From: Pseudomonas cichorii
GTDB lineage: Bacteria > Pseudomonadota > Gammaproteobacteria > Pseudomonadales > Pseudomonadaceae
Length of the DNA stretch: 64,000 nt
Direction of reading: 5' to 3'
NCBI RefSeq assembly: GCF_003700275.1
Contig: NZ_RBRE01000014.1
Span: 1 to 64,000, forward strand
Of the stretch, positions 37,430 to 45,149 are shown piece by piece. Under the pieces are notes generated by a model. It made no database searches. It saw only the letters and a list, made by a program, of their open reading frames with translations, and was not told the origin of the DNA. Positions within the stretch are counted from its first letter, which is position 1. Each line of letters begins with the position of its first letter. The position numbers and the translations under genes are program-made.

Positions 37430-37764
37430 GGTTAAACAAGTTTGAACGGGTCGTTCGCCGGCTCTGGACCGGATCAAGACCGGTGACGACCATGAGTTTA
37501 AGGATGCCCAGGACCGTGTACGCTGGTTTGCTGAGTCGGCCTGGGCATCATGAATACATGGGCGCTAGCTATGACACGAGTGTAGGACGTCCGCAACTCA
37601 CAGATCACTATCAGCAAACCGTGTCGGTGAAGACTGCTTCGCTAATGCTCAAGACATCGTCGTGGATTATTGCCTGCTCTTCCAGCAACAATGCGGAACG
37701 GGTGTTCACCGCATTTTGTACCGGTAGTCAGTGGATTTCGCTGGACGTCACTGGACTGAAGAAG
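37430..37764. other. Non-coding stretch with two hairpins, ending at a tRNA gene
   Basis: No ORF is supported. Hairpin 1: GGTCGT (37449-37454) pairs with ACGACC (37486-37491), with inner CCGG blocks. Hairpin 2: GATGCCCAGG (37503-37512) pairs perfectly with CCTGGGCATC (37540-37549) around 27 bases. They directly follow the peptide stop codon and could form the mRNA 3' end, a processed small RNA or an attenuator. The part 37550-37764 shows nothing recognisable. Confidence 0.45.
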
Positions 37765-37838
37765 TGGAGCGGGTAGAGGGAATCGAACCCTCAACTAAAG
37801 CTTGGGAAGCTTTCGTTTTGCCACTAAACTATACCCGC
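37765..37838 (-). tRNA. tRNA-Gly (anticodon CCC)
   Basis: On the minus strand the acceptor stem GCGGGTA pairs with TACCCGC, followed by discriminator T and encoded CCA. The anticodon stem is AAAGC/GCTTT with loop TTCCCAA, giving anticodon CCC. The T-arm has GGTTCGATTCC. Length is 74 including CCA. The 3' end faces the accessory stretch at 33.7-37.7 kb, as expected of a tRNA used as an integration site, but no integrase or direct repeat was found. Confidence 0.95.
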
Positions 37839-37996
37839 TAAAAGCGGCTGACTTTGTACCAGATGCCTGTTGCTAATTAAAGCGCTAATTTCACCCAGCT
37901 GCGCTTTCAAGCTGTATTTCGCCCAGGGAAACCATCCGCCAAATGCCGCTTTCCGTGCGATGGCGAATGGTTCCTCGGCTCTGTCGAGCGCCGGGC

Positions 37997-38878
37997 TCAG
38001 AAGGCGAATGCATGGTGCTGAGTCTGGCTGTAGGCATGGCGAGCCGGTTCTGCGACGGGTTGCAGGAAACCCAACAGCGCCTTTTTCGAGTCGCGGCAGG
38101 CGGCCTTGTGTTCCATGTCCAGAAAGTGCCCGGCGGCTTCGATAGTGCTGAAGCTGCTGTGCTGCACGTATTTGGCAAACAGCACCGCGTCATCCGCTGC
38201 GGTGTATTCGTCCCAGGCTCCGTTCATGAACAATACGGGTACGTTGATGTTTTTCGCAGCGGTCAGGTAATTGCTCGGATCGATTTCCAGTACCTGGCTG
38301 ATGTGATAGTGCATCTGGTCGTATTCGTGCAGGTCCAGGCTGCTGACGTGCCGATAGTTGAAACGCTTGAACAGCGACGGCAGGTGTTTGCCGATGGTGT
38401 TGTTGATCAGGTGGCCTACCTCATAACGATTGTGGTCACCCAGGTGTTTCACGCCGCGATGCAGATAGTCGCGCATGTGTTCGTTGAGGATCGGCGAGAA
38501 CGAACTGATGACGGCACTCTCGATACGTTTTGGCCGATGCGACAGCGCAACCAGAGCGGCGGCTCCACCCCATGAAAACGACATGACATGTTCGGCGTTG
38601 AAGTGGTCGATCAGCTCCAGCAGGATCTGGCCTTCCATTTCCCGGGTCAGCGGTTTTTCATGCAGGTTGTGTGGCTTGGATTTGCCGGCATAGGGTTGAT
38701 CGTAAAGCACCACGTTGAACTGTGGGTACAGGTTGCGTACGGTCTGGGCAAAGGAAGCGGTAGTGGCCAGCGAGCCGTTAACCATGACGATGGTTTTTTC
38801 CGCGGCATCTGCGCGGTAGAACTCCGTGTAAACCCGAAACTGTCCTTGTATATCAAGCACGGCGATTTCTGGCCTCAT
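37997..38878 (-). CDS. rhlA: HAA synthase RhlA (3-(3-hydroxyalkanoyloxy)alkanoate synthesis)
   Basis: A 293-residue alpha/beta-hydrolase-fold enzyme that joins two 3-hydroxyacyl chains into HAA, a biosurfactant that supports swarming. It aligns by eye with P. aeruginosa RhlA (295) throughout: VNGSLATTASFAQT near 33, VVLYDQPYAGKS near 56, GHLINNTIGKHLP near 155 and NGAWDEYTAADD near 219. The catalytic triad is at the same positions, Ser102 (FSWGG), Asp223 and His251. AGGAG precedes the ATG. No rhlB, rhlC or rhlRI is adjacent, so it likely makes HAA rather than rhamnolipid. Confidence 0.93.
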   Translation of the reverse strand: MRPEIAVLDIQGQFRVYTEFYRADAAEKTIVMVNGSLATTASFAQTVRNLYPQFNVVLYDQPYAGKSKPHNLHEKPLTREMEGQILLELIDHFNAEHVMSFSWGGAAALVALSHRPKRIESAVISSFSPILNEHMRDYLHRGVKHLGDHNRYEVGHLINNTIGKHLPSLFKRFNYRHVSSLDLHEYDQMHYHISQVLEIDPSNYLTAAKNINVPVLFMNGAWDEYTAADDAVLFAKYVQHSSFSTIEAAGHFLDMEHKAACRDSKKALLGFLQPVAEPARHAYSQTQHHAFAF

Positions 38879-38981
38879 ATGTATGTCTCCTGACTTACAG
38901 ATATGCGTATGCGCAAGCGCAAATAAAAAAATGCACGGTTTGGTGACAGGTAGGCATTAGCCTTGAAGGCCCATGTCGATC

Positions 38982-38996
38982 CGAACGATCTGTTCG
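38982..38996. promoter_or_regulatory. Dyad CGAAC-GATCT-GTTCG upstream of rhlA
   Basis: A perfect 5-bp inverted repeat with a 5-base centre, about 105 bases upstream of the rhlA ATG. It is only loosely like a lux-type box, so the regulator is unknown. The 38879-39185 gap otherwise shows a palindrome GAGCCC-GG-GGGCTC at 39029-39042 and no supported ORF. Confidence 0.35.
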
Positions 38997-39185
38997 ACAG
39001 GTATTGTTATTGGCGGGCAATTTGTCGTGAGCCCGGGGGCTCGGTACGGCAAAAGGTTTCTTAGAATGCGTTGCTGACTTATCGGTCACATGCGGACTGA
39101 CGATTGGATTCAAGCAGGCGATCCGGGAACCCGCAAGTGCCGCTGGTATATTGATTCAGCTGTCCGCCGAATGGTCGTGACTTTT

Positions 39186-39878
39186 TCAGATCGAGTGTAT
39201 TTGTGCGCTGCTCAGTGCCTGATAGCTGCCGGGCTCTAGCTCGGGGTCCAGCGTTAGAGGCCCCATGCTTTCTCGATGCAGAATCAGTACTTTATTGTCG
39301 AAATGACCGAACATCCGTTTTACCTGATGGTAACGGCCTTCGACGATGCCGAGCCTCGCGCAACGTGGTCCGAGCAGGGTCAGCGTGGCAGGTTGAGTAG
39401 TGATGTTCTCGTAGGCAAAGTAAAAACCTTCGGCGAATTTTGCGATGTACCGTTCGTCGATCAGTTGCTCTGTTTCGACGTAATACACTTTTGGCAGCTT
39501 GGTCTGCGGCTGGGTCAGGCGTCGTGACCACTGTCCGTCGTTGGTGATCAGCATCAGGCCGGTGGTATTGAAGTCCAGTCGGCCGGCAATGTGCAGTTCG
39601 TGCTTGTCGGGTTCATCGAGCAGATCGAGGACGGTCGGGTGCTGGGCATCGACCGTTGCGCTTACATAACCGCGAGGTTTGTGCAGCATGAAATAGCGCG
39701 CCGCTTTACCAGCCTGCAGCACCTCACTGTCGAACTCCACCCGGCTGAACTCACGCACTTCATGGTGAGGGTCACCAGTGACCTGGCCGTCGACCCTGAC
39801 TCGCCCGCTGGCCAGCGCCAGGCGCACATGCTGGCGATTGAAGCGAGGCAGATTGCTGAGGAAACGATCAAGGCGCAT
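39186..39878 (-). CDS. rsuA: 16S rRNA pseudouridine synthase, RsuA type
   Basis: A 230-residue enzyme that makes pseudouridine in 16S rRNA (position 516 in E. coli). The S4 domain MRLDRFLSNLPRFNRQHVRLAL in spaced form occupies 1-60. The catalytic motif is AGRLDFNTTGLMLITNDG (Asp in RLD near residue 103), and KVYYVETE follows. The ATG at 39878 gives the E. coli length (231); the long frame from 40052 overlaps the upstream gene. There is no clear ribosome site, so translation may be coupled to the upstream CWC gene 42 bases away. Confidence 0.92.
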   Translation of the reverse strand: MRLDRFLSNLPRFNRQHVRLALASGRVRVDGQVTGDPHHEVREFSRVEFDSEVLQAGKAARYFMLHKPRGYVSATVDAQHPTVLDLLDEPDKHELHIAGRLDFNTTGLMLITNDGQWSRRLTQPQTKLPKVYYVETEQLIDERYIAKFAEGFYFAYENITTQPATLTLLGPRCARLGIVEGRYHQVKRMFGHFDNKVLILHRESMGPLTLDPELEPGSYQALSSAQIHSI

Positions 39879-39919
39879 GATGAGGAAAGGGCGATGGGCA
39901 AGGAGCGCGCATGGTACGC

Positions 39920-40150
39920 CTATCGCTCCGGTTTGGCCTGCACGCTGTTGGCGAGGCCGGCGCAGCGCGGGCACAGGCAGGCCTTGTTGCGGATTTCGGC
40001 GGGCAGGGCTTCCAGTAGCGCCGGGTCGATGCTTTGCGAAAAGCACCAGCACGCCTGATCGACGGTGCGTGGATCGGCCAGGGTGCAGTGGTTACTGAAG
40101 CCACACACCGGGCAGCGCTCGGGATTGGTGTCTGTCGCTGTACTGTTCAT
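39920..40150 (-). CDS. Cysteine-rich CWC family protein
   Basis: A 76-residue protein with paired cysteines: CPVCGFSNHC near residue 13, ACWCF near 33 and ACLCPRC near 57, the pattern of the cysteine-rich CWC family (probable Zn binding). Its ATG overlaps the upstream diguanylate cyclase stop by 4 bases (coupled) and it leads into rsuA. Pseudomonas genomes often place a CWC gene beside rsuA. Function unknown. Confidence 0.85.
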   Translation of the reverse strand: MNSTATDTNPERCPVCGFSNHCTLADPRTVDQACWCFSQSIDPALLEALPAEIRNKACLCPRCAGLANSVQAKPER

Positions 40151-41628
40151 GCTGGGATCGGGTTCTCGATGCAGACCTGATTGCGGCCATTGAGTTTGGC
40201 ACGATAGAGCGCGCTGTCGGCACGCGCGATCAGGCTTTGCAGGGTATCACCGCCTTGCAGTTCGGCCAGACCGACGCTGACGGTAACCTGCAATGGCAGG
40301 CCGGAAAAGATATACACATGCTGCTCGGCCAGTTCGCGGATTTTCTCGGCAATGCGTTGTGCACCCGGGGTGTCGCTGCCCTTGAGCAGAATGATGAACT
40401 CTTCGCCGCCCCAGCGGCAAATGATGTCTGACTGGCGCAGACAGCTTTTCAGGTCATTGGCGAAACCGGCCAGTACTTCATCGCCAGCCAGGTGGCCGTG
40501 ACTGTCATTGAGACGCTTGAAGTGGTCCAGATCCAGCAACAACGCGGTCAAGGGGATGCCGTCGCGCTGGGTATCCCTGAGCGTGTTGGCCGCCAGCAGG
40601 TTGAAGCCTCGCCGGGTGGGCAGGCCGGTCAGGCTGTCGAGCGTGGCCTGGGTTTCCAGCTTGTGCTGGTAGCTGACAATGATGCGATGCAGGAGCAGGA
40701 CAATCACCAGCGTCACGACCAGGCAGATGAACAGGTTCAGGTACAGCGACTGGCGAACATCGCTCAGGGCGTTTTCTTCCTGTTTGTCGACGAACAGATA
40801 CCACTCCAGTTCGGGAATGAAACGTACATTGAGAAAATGCCCTTCGCCGTCGTTGCGGTACTCAAAGGTGCCGTTGTGAGGTTTGAGCAAGTGCTCCTGC
40901 AGGTCTTTCATGCTGGACAGGTCCTGCAGCCGTTGCCCGATCATCGAGCCTTGCGGCCCGCCATTGGCGCCGGTCAGGACCAGGCGGCCAAAGGTGTCGG
41001 CAAGATAGACATTGCGCTCATAGCGCTGCTGGTAGCGATCAATCAACTGAGTGACGGCATCCACGGTAAGGCCGACCCCGGCTATACCGATGAAGCGATT
41101 GTCGTAATCGAAGACTTTGTAATTGATGAAAAAGGTCAGGTTGTCCTTGTTGGCCATGTCGGGATCGAAGCTGATTTCATACGGCGCATCCATGTCCCGC
41201 ACTCGGTAATACCAGGCATCGCGAGGTTCGAGGGCACTGACTTTTTTCAGAATGCCTTTGGCCTGGTAATAGATATGAGTTGTATCGGAGACGAAGAAGG
41301 AAGTGTAGGCACCGTACTGATTCATGACCTCCTTGAGATAACGGATCATTTGTTCGGGATTGCGTTCGCCCTCGACAACCCAGTCACGCATGAACGTATC
41401 GCGGGCCATCATTGAGGAGATGAGAATCGGGCGAACCAGATCTTTCTGGATTTCTGAATAGACAGTATCCGAGGTCAAAGGCAACTCAGTGTTGATAATC
41501 CCGCTGCGAATGGATTCGCGTGAGGTGTAATAGCTCAACAGTGAGGTGGCCAGAAAACCGCTTCCGAGCAAAAACACTAATGTCAGTAATAATGAACGAT
41601 GGGATGTCATTGCAGAGTGAAGAGGCAT
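40147..41628 (-). CDS. Membrane diguanylate cyclase with CACHE sensor
   Basis: A 493-residue GGDEF enzyme. TM1 is near 10-30 (SLLLTLVFLLGSGFL), followed by a periplasmic CACHE domain (about 35-270), TM2 near 287-308 and the GGDEF domain to the end. The active loop is RWGGEEFIILLKG and the inhibitory site RQSD lies five residues before it. I prefer ATG 41628 (AGCGGA upstream); ATGs at 41655 and 41667 extend it by 9 or 13 residues without ribosome sites. It overlaps the CWC gene by 4 bases. Confidence 0.9.
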   Translation of the reverse strand: MPLHSAMTSHRSLLLTLVFLLGSGFLATSLLSYYTSRESIRSGIINTELPLTSDTVYSEIQKDLVRPILISSMMARDTFMRDWVVEGERNPEQMIRYLKEVMNQYGAYTSFFVSDTTHIYYQAKGILKKVSALEPRDAWYYRVRDMDAPYEISFDPDMANKDNLTFFINYKVFDYDNRFIGIAGVGLTVDAVTQLIDRYQQRYERNVYLADTFGRLVLTGANGGPQGSMIGQRLQDLSSMKDLQEHLLKPHNGTFEYRNDGEGHFLNVRFIPELEWYLFVDKQEENALSDVRQSLYLNLFICLVVTLVIVLLLHRIIVSYQHKLETQATLDSLTGLPTRRGFNLLAANTLRDTQRDGIPLTALLLDLDHFKRLNDSHGHLAGDEVLAGFANDLKSCLRQSDIICRWGGEEFIILLKGSDTPGAQRIAEKIRELAEQHVYIFSGLPLQVTVSVGLAELQGGDTLQSLIARADSALYRAKLNGRNQVCIENPIPA

Positions 41629-41671
41629 GAAAGATCCGCTTTCTTGAATATCCATGAGGGCACGCATATTA

Positions 41672-41690
41672 AATGAGTCCGTGACTCATT
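41672..41690. terminator. Hairpin between the DUF6543 gene and the GGDEF gene
   Basis: AATGAGTC-CGT-GACTCATT, a perfect 8-bp stem with 3-base loop, sits 41 bases after the toxin-like gene stop on the minus strand. It is followed by TTTAATA, so it may be a weak intrinsic terminator or a site ahead of the GGDEF gene. Confidence 0.5.
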
Positions 41691-41730
41691 AATAATCGGA
41701 TATAGGAAGCAAGTCTCTGGCCACTTTCAA

Positions 41731-44700
41731 TCAGAGCGTAGTAATGAATACCGGCCTCAGCAGCGGGGCGTGATAATCCGGGGCCCGGCGCAGCAATTCG
41801 TCTATGGCGGAGCATCGGCAATGCACCAAAAGAATCCGGTCGTAATGAATTCCCAGCTCCCATAATGTATTGAACAGTTCCTCCAGAGAAGGCGCGCTCA
41901 TTGCAAAGCGGTTACGCACCGTCAATATATCCATGGGCGTGGGCGGGAGTGAGTGTCTGAACGGCGAGACATTTGAATTGCGCACAATATGCGCAATGTC
42001 CTGATAGGTTTCATCCGTGGTCGTTTGAAACTTCGACAGGGTGTAATTCTTCAATCTGCCCGGGAGAGCGGTCCCGGCCATGAGCTTGTCAGTCACGACC
42101 AGAGACGGCAGTGAAGACGGCGGCATTGCCAGGGTATTGCCCGAGGCATCCGATATGGCAAATGTGGCGACTTTACCGCTGACCACCCGATGCAACTTTG
42201 GGTCGGAAAGAATATAGCCATGGGGTGCATAGGTATGTACCTGGGTTCCGTTGGGGATTTTTACCGTGCCACTCCAGGGCGCGTAATGGCCATGTGTACT
42301 GATAACCAGGGTGTTTGCCTGGCCTCTGCTGGAGGTCCAGAGCAGAAACTTTCTGCCCAGTTTCCAGGCATGAATGGCCAGATTGCCGACAATGGGCTGT
42401 GCGGGCACGGTCCAGAGCTTGAGCAGGGTGTCGGTGTGAAAGAATTTCTCCAGGCGAGTATTTCGCGGGCTCATCGAGCTGCGCAGTGATGAGGTCAGAT
42501 TCATCGGGCGGACGAGGGCGCTGGAGCCTGTACGTGCGACGCTTCTGGCGGGTGCTGAGATTTTACTGAGAGCGCCCATGAGTCTTGGCGTAAAAGGCGC
42601 CAGATTGAAAAGCCCGAGCGTCAGGGCCGACAGGATGGCCTGCCTCTTTTCCTCATGGCGACTGCCGGGCTGACTGGCCGCTGCAATATTCAGCGAGGCA
42701 ATGCCGATCTCTGTGGCCAGCGAAGCAATCAGGGCCGGCGTCAACAGAAAGGACATGGGCGCCAGCAGGAGCTGCAGATGATTGAGCCGTCCCGTCCAGT
42801 AGCGCAGCGAAACCTGTGCAGAGGTCACGATTTGCTGGCGGGCGTCTTCCAGTGCGTTCTGTTTCAGGGTCTGGCGCATGAAGGTGAACGGTGAACCGGG
42901 CAATTGGCGCTCAAGCCATGAATGATTCAGCGCCTTGCGCACATCGGGGTTGTACAGCACATCTGTCCATGGTCGCAGTATCGAAGCCGGTGGCGTGGGT
43001 GCCTGTGTTCCTGCCCAGACCTTGAGCAGGTACTCCAGTCGCTCCTTGTGATGCTGCGCAATGTAGCCCAGCACAGCGTTACGCCATTGCTCGTCGGCGC
43101 TGGCGTGCCTGAGGTATTCCTTGAGTCCGTCGTTATTCCTGAACTCGATGAACGCCTTGGGCAGCCCTGCCTGATAAAGCACTCTGTGCGATGTCCGGGA
43201 GTCTTCGAGGACCAGCAGGCCTGCGCAGTAGAGTTGTTCCGTGCCGTCGATAAACGAGCTTTTGACCGTAAAGCCCAAGGTGAGCCATCGACTTTGCGCT
43301 GTCGTCAGCGCGTTGACGACAGCGTCGAATCCGCTGCGAAGCAGGCTGCCCTGTTTCAGGCAAATCACGGCCTGGGTCATGAGCGTGGTTTTTAGGGCCT
43401 GCTCTATGGTGTCGGCCTGCCGCTCCCAGAAATCGTCGATACGCCCTGTCATCAGCGCCAGAAAGTCGATGGTTTTTATCTGCGTCTCGATGGCCTCGGC
43501 TGTGACAGGAAGCTCCTGGTCCGGCGACCAGGTGCCTTTGCCGGTCGGGTCCTGATATACCACCGAGCGACCGCCGTGGTCCGTGTATCCAGTCGGGTAT
43601 TCGACCCGATAATTGTTCACCAGCGCTTCACTGAGGCTGACGGGTTTTTCACTGGGTACATGAACATGGCTGGCAGGTTGATGAATATTGCCCAGCGGCG
43701 TCCGCGAGGTTCCGCTTCGATAGGCGATGAAGACGTGATCCGGGTTCAGTTTTACGCCATGCAGCTTATGGATGACGGTCCCCATGAGGTGAGCCGAGAT
43801 TTTCAGCGGTGACGGAATACGCTTGAGGATGGGCGGCTGTGCCTGCCAGAAATCCACGGCGCCGGCGAGGGTCAGCGCGCGGGCAATCGGCTTGAGCGGA
43901 TCGATGACATGAGCACCGTCCTGGGTGGCCGGCTGGTCGAGCGCGAGCGCCTTCTGGGCGTCTGTCAGGTGGCTGAACAGATCACCCTCGATGACCCGCG
44001 TTTCGATGACCAGCGCCGTGCTTTCAACGGAAATATGCTGGCTGAGCCAGAGCCGGTGCAGCGTTGAGGCATTGAGTTCATCCAGCAGCTTCTGCGCCAT
44101 GTGAGTCGGGTTGTCGCTGATGTATTCGCAAATGGCTGCCTCGCAGCCCAGGACATGAATGAAACAATGTGAGGTATTGCGCGACCTGACCTGAAAGAGT
44201 CCGGGTACCGCTTGGCCGTTCAGGGAGAGCATGCGTATTTCAGAGTAATCGCCTCGTGAGGCCGACTCCAGCGACTGGCCAGTGACGGGGAAGTTCTTGA
44301 ACCCCAGTGCATCGAGGGTCAGGTGATAGCCGTCATGACTGATCCTTTTACGGGCAAACTGGCGAGCCAGAATGTCGAGAAAGGACAATCTGGCCAGTAC
44401 CCGGTAAGTCGCTTCATGGTTACGCCAGAAGGCATTGATTTCGTCGCTGTAGCCATCAGCCCAGGACGAGTCGGCAATGAGTCTGAACATCGTCCTGGAT
44501 GTCAGTGACGGCGTGGTCGGCTCCACAGGCGTGTCCTGTATCGTGCACCTCAGCAGGTCCTCCAGGCGGCTGGTGTCGAAGCACTCCAGGGCCAGTTCGG
44601 TCAGCGAGAGCTGCGCGCTGTAACGCTCTCGTCCCTGCTCGTCGACCGAAGGGCAGGCTTCCGTCGTGAAGGTGATATGCAGGTGATCGGGGTCCAGTGG

Positions 44701-45072
44701 CTTGCCGGTCTTTTGCTGCAGCAGGCTTTTCAGGCGCAGGTGAACGTAGGTCCGTTGTGGCGGCGGGCAGTCCATGTCCAGTTGCAGGGTTTTCAACAGC
44801 AGGACCGAGTCGGCAATCAGCCTGAAGCCCGGGCTTTCCCTGAGTCTTTTCAGTCTGTGGATGGCTTGCGCGTCGGCTTCGACTGAGTGCGGGGGCGGAT
44901 TGTCGGGCTCAGGCAAAGGCCTTTCGCGGGCCGAGTAATACAGCGGCGCAAGGGAAAACGCGCCAGCGCCATTGAGGCTGTCTTTTCTTTCCGAATCCGG
45001 CCCCGGCAACATGACCAGATCGGGATGTTCCAGGTCCGAAGCAATAGAGGGGTATTTCCAGCGATCATCCAT
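41731..45072 (-). CDS. Large DUF6543 (dermonecrotic toxin-like) protein with C-terminal Stv-like domain
   Basis: A 1,113-residue protein of the Pseudomonas dermonecrotic-toxin-domain (DUF6543) type. The N-terminal 700 residues hold the two DUF6543-like modules (DGYSDEINAFWRNHEATYR and, later, DFWERQADTIEQALKT are typical). A hydrophobic helical stretch lies near 765-825 (LLAPMSFLLTPALIASLA), which could insert in membranes. The end (about 890-1113) resembles the putative-adhesin Stv domain: LVISTHGHYAPWSGTV, YAPHGYILSD, MDILTVRNR and the Cys-rich VHCRCSA. ATG 45072 lacks a ribosome site; GTG 45105 also does. No signal peptide. No immunity gene is adjacent. Export route and target are unknown. 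Confidence 0.75.
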   Translation of the reverse strand: MDDRWKYPSIASDLEHPDLVMLPGPDSERKDSLNGAGAFSLAPLYYSARERPLPEPDNPPPHSVEADAQAIHRLKRLRESPGFRLIADSVLLLKTLQLDMDCPPPQRTYVHLRLKSLLQQKTGKPLDPDHLHITFTTEACPSVDEQGRERYSAQLSLTELALECFDTSRLEDLLRCTIQDTPVEPTTPSLTSRTMFRLIADSSWADGYSDEINAFWRNHEATYRVLARLSFLDILARQFARKRISHDGYHLTLDALGFKNFPVTGQSLESASRGDYSEIRMLSLNGQAVPGLFQVRSRNTSHCFIHVLGCEAAICEYISDNPTHMAQKLLDELNASTLHRLWLSQHISVESTALVIETRVIEGDLFSHLTDAQKALALDQPATQDGAHVIDPLKPIARALTLAGAVDFWQAQPPILKRIPSPLKISAHLMGTVIHKLHGVKLNPDHVFIAYRSGTSRTPLGNIHQPASHVHVPSEKPVSLSEALVNNYRVEYPTGYTDHGGRSVVYQDPTGKGTWSPDQELPVTAEAIETQIKTIDFLALMTGRIDDFWERQADTIEQALKTTLMTQAVICLKQGSLLRSGFDAVVNALTTAQSRWLTLGFTVKSSFIDGTEQLYCAGLLVLEDSRTSHRVLYQAGLPKAFIEFRNNDGLKEYLRHASADEQWRNAVLGYIAQHHKERLEYLLKVWAGTQAPTPPASILRPWTDVLYNPDVRKALNHSWLERQLPGSPFTFMRQTLKQNALEDARQQIVTSAQVSLRYWTGRLNHLQLLLAPMSFLLTPALIASLATEIGIASLNIAAASQPGSRHEEKRQAILSALTLGLFNLAPFTPRLMGALSKISAPARSVARTGSSALVRPMNLTSSLRSSMSPRNTRLEKFFHTDTLLKLWTVPAQPIVGNLAIHAWKLGRKFLLWTSSRGQANTLVISTHGHYAPWSGTVKIPNGTQVHTYAPHGYILSDPKLHRVVSGKVATFAISDASGNTLAMPPSSLPSLVVTDKLMAGTALPGRLKNYTLSKFQTTTDETYQDIAHIVRNSNVSPFRHSLPPTPMDILTVRNRFAMSAPSLEELFNTLWELGIHYDRILLVHCRCSAIDELLRRAPDYHAPLLRPVFITTL

Positions 45073-45074
45073 GA

Positions 45075-45115
45075 CAGTGACATAGTGAAGTGAGTGGCCG
45101 CTCACTATGTCACTG
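45075..45115. promoter_or_regulatory. 14-bp perfect inverted repeat abutting the toxin-like gene start
   Basis: CAGTGACATAGTGA (45075-45088) pairs perfectly with TCACTATGTCACTG (45102-45115) around 13 bases. It ends 2 bases from the chosen ATG, so as RNA it would form a strong hairpin next to the start codon, and as DNA it is a wide dyad. Confidence 0.7.
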
Positions 45116-45149
45116 GCGATACGCTCAAATTGCCTATCTATTTATGGAT

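Noticed and set aside
37411..37776. 121-codon frame downstream of the secreted peptide
   Set aside because: It runs into the tRNA gene, has no ribosome site and its composition is not gene-like. The region is better read as structured non-coding sequence.
37765..37838. tRNA-Gly as the attachment site of an integrated island
   Set aside because: No integrase and no direct repeat of the tRNA 3' end were found within the window, so this is only suggestive.
38982..38996. lux-type quorum-sensing box upstream of rhlA
   Set aside because: The dyad does not match the CTG...CAG ends of known lux/rhl boxes well enough, so it is listed only as an unassigned dyad.
38895..39113. 72-codon frame upstream of rhlA
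   Set aside because: His/Ser/Cys-rich composition, no ribosome site and overlap with the likely rhlA control region.
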